Shown: positions 61,644 through 64,000 of the stretch, one piece after another
Layout: every line of letters begins with the position of its first letter
How positions within the stretch are numbered: the stretch's first letter is position 1
Assembly: GCA_934462715.1 (NCBI GenBank)
Contig: CAKSIJ010000007.1
Location: 1-64,000, forward strand
Direction: 5' to 3'
Origin: an uncultured Clostridia bacterium
GTDB taxonomy: Bacteria; Bacillota; Clostridia; UBA1381
DNA length: 64,000 nt
The notes under the pieces: generated by a model
Databases searched by the model: none
What the model was told of the DNA's origin: nothing
What the model saw: only the letters and a program-made list of their open reading frames with translations
Made by a program: the position numbers and the translations under genes

Positions 61644-62186
61644 ATGAAGCTGTCAACAAAAACCTTAACACAATGCGCCGTATTTTCGGCTATAATTTCA
61701 ATACTGTCGGTAATAACAATACCGATAGGTATAATTCCCGTTACACTGGGGCTTTTCGGCATTATGCTTGCGGCAATAATCCTCGGCTGTCGCCGCAGTG
61801 TTTTGTCTGTACTGATATTCATACTTATCGGAGCTGTCGGTATTCCCGTTTTCAGCGGATTCAAGGGAGGTCCTCAGGTACTCACAGGGCCTACCGGCGG
61901 ATACATAACCTCATATATTTTTGTTTCAATGTTTATAGGCTTTATTTCGGACAAAGTAAAATCAAACGGAATACTTTCAGCCGTCATACTGTTTCTTGCG
62001 TGCTGCTTCGGAACGGTCATATGCTACACTCTCGGAACGCTGCAATTTATGGCGATTTCGGGAAATGATATAAAAACGGCTCTTGCAAAATGTGTGACAA
62101 TATTCATTCCGTTTGATATTTTAAAATCGGTTATGGCAGCCTTTATCGGTACTGCCGTAAAAAAACGTTTACGCTTTTTCAATTAA
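61644..62186 (+). CDS. bioY: Biotin transporter substrate-binding component
   Basis: This 180-residue membrane protein is the S-component of an ECF biotin transporter, with 'FSAIISILSVITIPIG', 'PVFSGFKGGPQVLTGPTGGYITSYI' and 'FIPFDILKSVMAAFIG', the BioY hallmarks. ATG 61644 follows AAAGGATG. The promoter carries a BirA operator. No ECF ATPase genes are adjacent, so it probably shares an energising module. Confidence 0.95.
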   Translation: MKLSTKTLTQCAVFSAIISILSVITIPIGIIPVTLGLFGIMLAAIILGCRRSVLSVLIFILIGAVGIPVFSGFKGGPQVLTGPTGGYITSYIFVSMFIGFISDKVKSNGILSAVILFLACCFGTVICYTLGTLQFMAISGNDIKTALAKCVTIFIPFDILKSVMAAFIGTAVKKRLRFFN

Positions 62187-62221
62187 TCAACAGTGTGTTT
62201 TTTTGCAAGAAAATTTGTGAT

Positions 62222-62252
62222 ATTTGCAAAGACTTTGCAAATAATTTATGAT
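62222..62252 (+). promoter_or_regulatory. Promoter with a perfect palindromic operator upstream of kduI
   Basis: ATTTGCAAAG-A-CTTTGCAAAT (62222-62242) is an exact palindrome. A TTGCAA (62224-62229) inside it lies 17 bases before TATGAT (62247-62252). A repressor bound here would cover the -35. Confidence 0.7.
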
Positions 62253-62302
62253 AAACTTTAAATATCATTATATACGGATTGTTTTTTGATCCGCTATGGG
62301 AG

Positions 62303-63940
62303 GTGTTTTTTATCATAAAATTAAAAATCACAGATTTAAACGGTGCGGAAAAATTCAGTACCTCCGGTGATTCGATAGATGCTGTCTGCAAGCTCGAATT
62401 TGCACCCGGCGACAAAATATCGGTCAATACCGGCGGAGCGGAATTTGTATCGGTTCAATTTGACGAAACCTTAGCCGAAAGCATAATCTACACACCGTCC
62501 GGCAGTTTTGATTATCCTATTCCGTACGGAGAACTTACGGCAGGATACGACAAAGCGGCATTTACCGGCACAGAACACAGATTAAAGGTATGCGAAGCAC
62601 CCGAAAACAAAGCTTACGGCGACAGAATTATTTCTCTAAACGCTTATGATCTTCGGGGACAGAAAGGATATTTCCCCCATGCATACGCAAACCTTGTAAC
62701 AAGAGAAGATCCGTGCTTTTTTGAAAGAAATGCAATAGACGGCGTATGTGACAACTCATCTCACGGTGACTATCCGTATCATTCATGGGCGGGCGGCGCA
62801 AGAGAGGATCTTGAATACTACATTGATTTCGGCACTGAGGTTGAAGTATCAAGTCTTGTATTTTATCTGCGCGCGGATTTTCCGCATGACACCTACTGGA
62901 AAAGTCTTGACGTTGTTTTTGACGGCGGAGAGCGTGCTGCGGCGAATTTTCAAAAAACATCGGACGGACAGGCTTTGGAGCTTACGGAAAAAATCAAGAC
63001 AAGAACCGTCCATCTAACAAATTTCAAACAAGCGGAGATTCCGTTTTCATGGGCGGCTTTATCTCAGATTGAAGTGTACGGAAATTATATTAAGGAGGAT
63101 TTAAGTAAAATGGAAATAAGATGTGCGTCAAACCCTAAGGACGTTAAACACTACACAACAGAAAGATTAAGAGAAGAATTTCATATTTCAAAGCTTTTCA
63201 CAAAGGACAATATAAGAATGGTATACAGCCATATTGACAGGATAATAACGGCAGGGCTTATGCCCGTATATCAGGAATTAAAGCTTGAGGGCGGCAAGGA
63301 GCTTGCAAGCGATTATTTCCTCGAAAGACGTGAAATGGGCTGTATCAACATAGGAGGAAAAGGAATTATTACAGTTGACGGTACGGAATACGAAATGAAT
63401 CCGAGAGACGGAATCTACATCGGAATGGGCAACAAGGAAATATCCTTTAAATGCGTTGACACGGAAAATCCCCCAAAATTTTATGTAAGCTCATGTCCTG
63501 CGCATAAATCATATCCTATTGTAAAAATTGATATTACCAAAGCAAAGAAAGTTCCCTGCGGCAGCGTAGAGGACTGCAACAAGAGAGTTATCAATCAATA
63601 CATACACCCGGAGGTAATCAAAAGCTGTCAGCTTGCAATGGGACTCACACAGCTTGAACCGGGTTCAAACTGGAACACTATGCCCTGTCACACTCATGAC
63701 AGAAGAATGGAGGTTTATCTCTATCTCGATATGGGCGAAAACGACGCAGTATTCCACATGATGGGCGAGCCGAGCGAAACAAGGCATATCATCATGCACA
63801 ACGAAGAAGCCGTAATCAGTCCGAGCTGGTCAATACACAGCGGAGTCGGCACAAAGGCATATTCCTTTATATGGGCAATGTGCGGCGAAAATCAGGAATT
63901 TGACGATATGGACTTTATCGAAACAAAGGATTTGAAATAA
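62303..63940 (+). CDS. kduI: 5-keto-4-deoxyuronate isomerase with a large N-terminal extension
   Basis: The C-terminal 276 residues (from ATG 63111, 'MEIRCASNPKDVKHYTTERLREEF') are a complete KduI, which converts 5-keto-4-deoxyuronate to 3-deoxy-hexulosonate; metal ligands lie in 'CHTHDRRMEVYLY'. The preceding about 265 codons encode a beta-rich, F5/8-type-C-like carbohydrate-binding region ('DLEYYIDFGTEVEVSSLVFYLR'), with no stop between. AAGGAGG at 63091-63097 still precedes ATG 63111, so KduI may also be made separately. The first start is unclear: GTG 62303 overlaps GGGAGGTG, while ATA 62315 sits where an ATG is expected. Confidence 0.8.
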   Translation: MFFIIKLKITDLNGAEKFSTSGDSIDAVCKLEFAPGDKISVNTGGAEFVSVQFDETLAESIIYTPSGSFDYPIPYGELTAGYDKAAFTGTEHRLKVCEAPENKAYGDRIISLNAYDLRGQKGYFPHAYANLVTREDPCFFERNAIDGVCDNSSHGDYPYHSWAGGAREDLEYYIDFGTEVEVSSLVFYLRADFPHDTYWKSLDVVFDGGERAAANFQKTSDGQALELTEKIKTRTVHLTNFKQAEIPFSWAALSQIEVYGNYIKEDLSKMEIRCASNPKDVKHYTTERLREEFHISKLFTKDNIRMVYSHIDRIITAGLMPVYQELKLEGGKELASDYFLERREMGCINIGGKGIITVDGTEYEMNPRDGIYIGMGNKEISFKCVDTENPPKFYVSSCPAHKSYPIVKIDITKAKKVPCGSVEDCNKRVINQYIHPEVIKSCQLAMGLTQLEPGSNWNTMPCHTHDRRMEVYLYLDMGENDAVFHMMGEPSETRHIIMHNEEAVISPSWSIHSGVGTKAYSFIWAMCGENQEFDDMDFIETKDLK

Positions 63941-63953
63941 GGAGGAATTACTA

Positions 63954-64000
63954 TGTTCAGCTTGAACGGTAAAATTGCGCTTGTAACAGGCGCTTCTTAC
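63954..64000 (+). CDS. kduD: Start of 2-deoxy-D-gluconate 3-dehydrogenase / KduD (partial)
   Basis: 'MFSLNGKIALVTGASY' is the N-terminus of a short-chain dehydrogenase with the start of the TGxxxGxG NAD site. KduD normally follows KduI in uronate catabolism. AAGGAGGAATTACT precedes the ATG, and the gene runs off the window. Confidence 0.8.

Noticed and set aside
1..64000. CRISPR array
   Set aside because: No series of regularly spaced direct repeats and no cas gene are visible.

Overview
The window looks like a chromosome segment of a spore-forming, low-GC Firmicute of the class Clostridia (Eubacteriales/Oscillospiraceae-like, probably gut-associated). Supporting evidence: spoVAC, yabP, yabQ and the rqcP-yabP-yabQ-divIC-yabR cluster; remB next to gyrB; pyruvate phosphate dikinase; strong AGGAGG ribosome binding sites; a T-box leader; several secreted proteins ending in copper-amine-oxidase-type stalk domains; and genes for plant-polysaccharide or uronate use (GH88, GH94, kduI, kduD). 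No species can be named from sequence alone.

Left part (1-19.2 kb): a small lipoprotein gene and lysS, then a 16.7 kb integrative mobilizable element inserted in the last codons of lysS. A 25-bp direct repeat (2493-2517 and 19151-19175) marks the two attachment sites, and the element restores the lysS C-terminus. The element carries a small HTH protein, a MobP3-type relaxase with a candidate oriT, an accessory DNA-binding protein, an AbiE toxin-antitoxin pair, a complete type I restriction-modification system (hsdR-hsdM-hsdS), five uncharacterised genes in the same orientation (2-TM protein, ART-like protein, zinc-ribbon-like protein, DUF2971 protein, GHKL ATPase), a DUF6809 protein, a small secreted protein, and a Tn916-type xis/int module preceded by a long leader. 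There is no VirB4- or VirD4-type gene, so transfer would need a helper. Repeated TTAAGCC(A) sites near both ends look like integrase arm sites.

Middle part (19.3-45.1 kb): xre regulator, ppdK, a 1745-residue secreted multidomain protein, and an ECF sigma / putative anti-sigma / PrsW-protease operon just upstream of it; then spoVAC, remB and gyrB; a decayed stretch with an AraC remnant; GH88, DRTGG and membrane-protein genes; tsaC; pncB; the conserved yabO-yabR sporulation/division cluster; an MGDG-synthase-type glycosyltransferase; hpt; and a stalk-domain protein.

Right part (45.3-64 kb): an unusual TIM-barrel/acyl-CoA-synthetase fusion controlled by a T-box leader; a family 2 glycosyltransferase; an AI-2E permease; a serine hydrolase; a polysaccharide deacetylase; a GH94 phosphorylase; an alpha/beta hydrolase; an HPr-kinase-like P-loop protein; a scar made from an IS1182 transposase fused to the tail of a large serine recombinase; tRNA-Leu(CAG) and tRNA-Met(CAT); a stalk-domain lipoprotein nuclease; DUF4234/DUF2752 membrane proteins; a biotin-repressor-controlled bioY; and a kduI gene with a large in-frame N-terminal extension followed by the start of kduD.

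The most promising leads are the five-gene cassette behind hsdS, the T-box-controlled fusion enzyme, the ECF/PrsW/giant-protein locus with its structured leader, and the kduI extension with an apparent non-AUG start.
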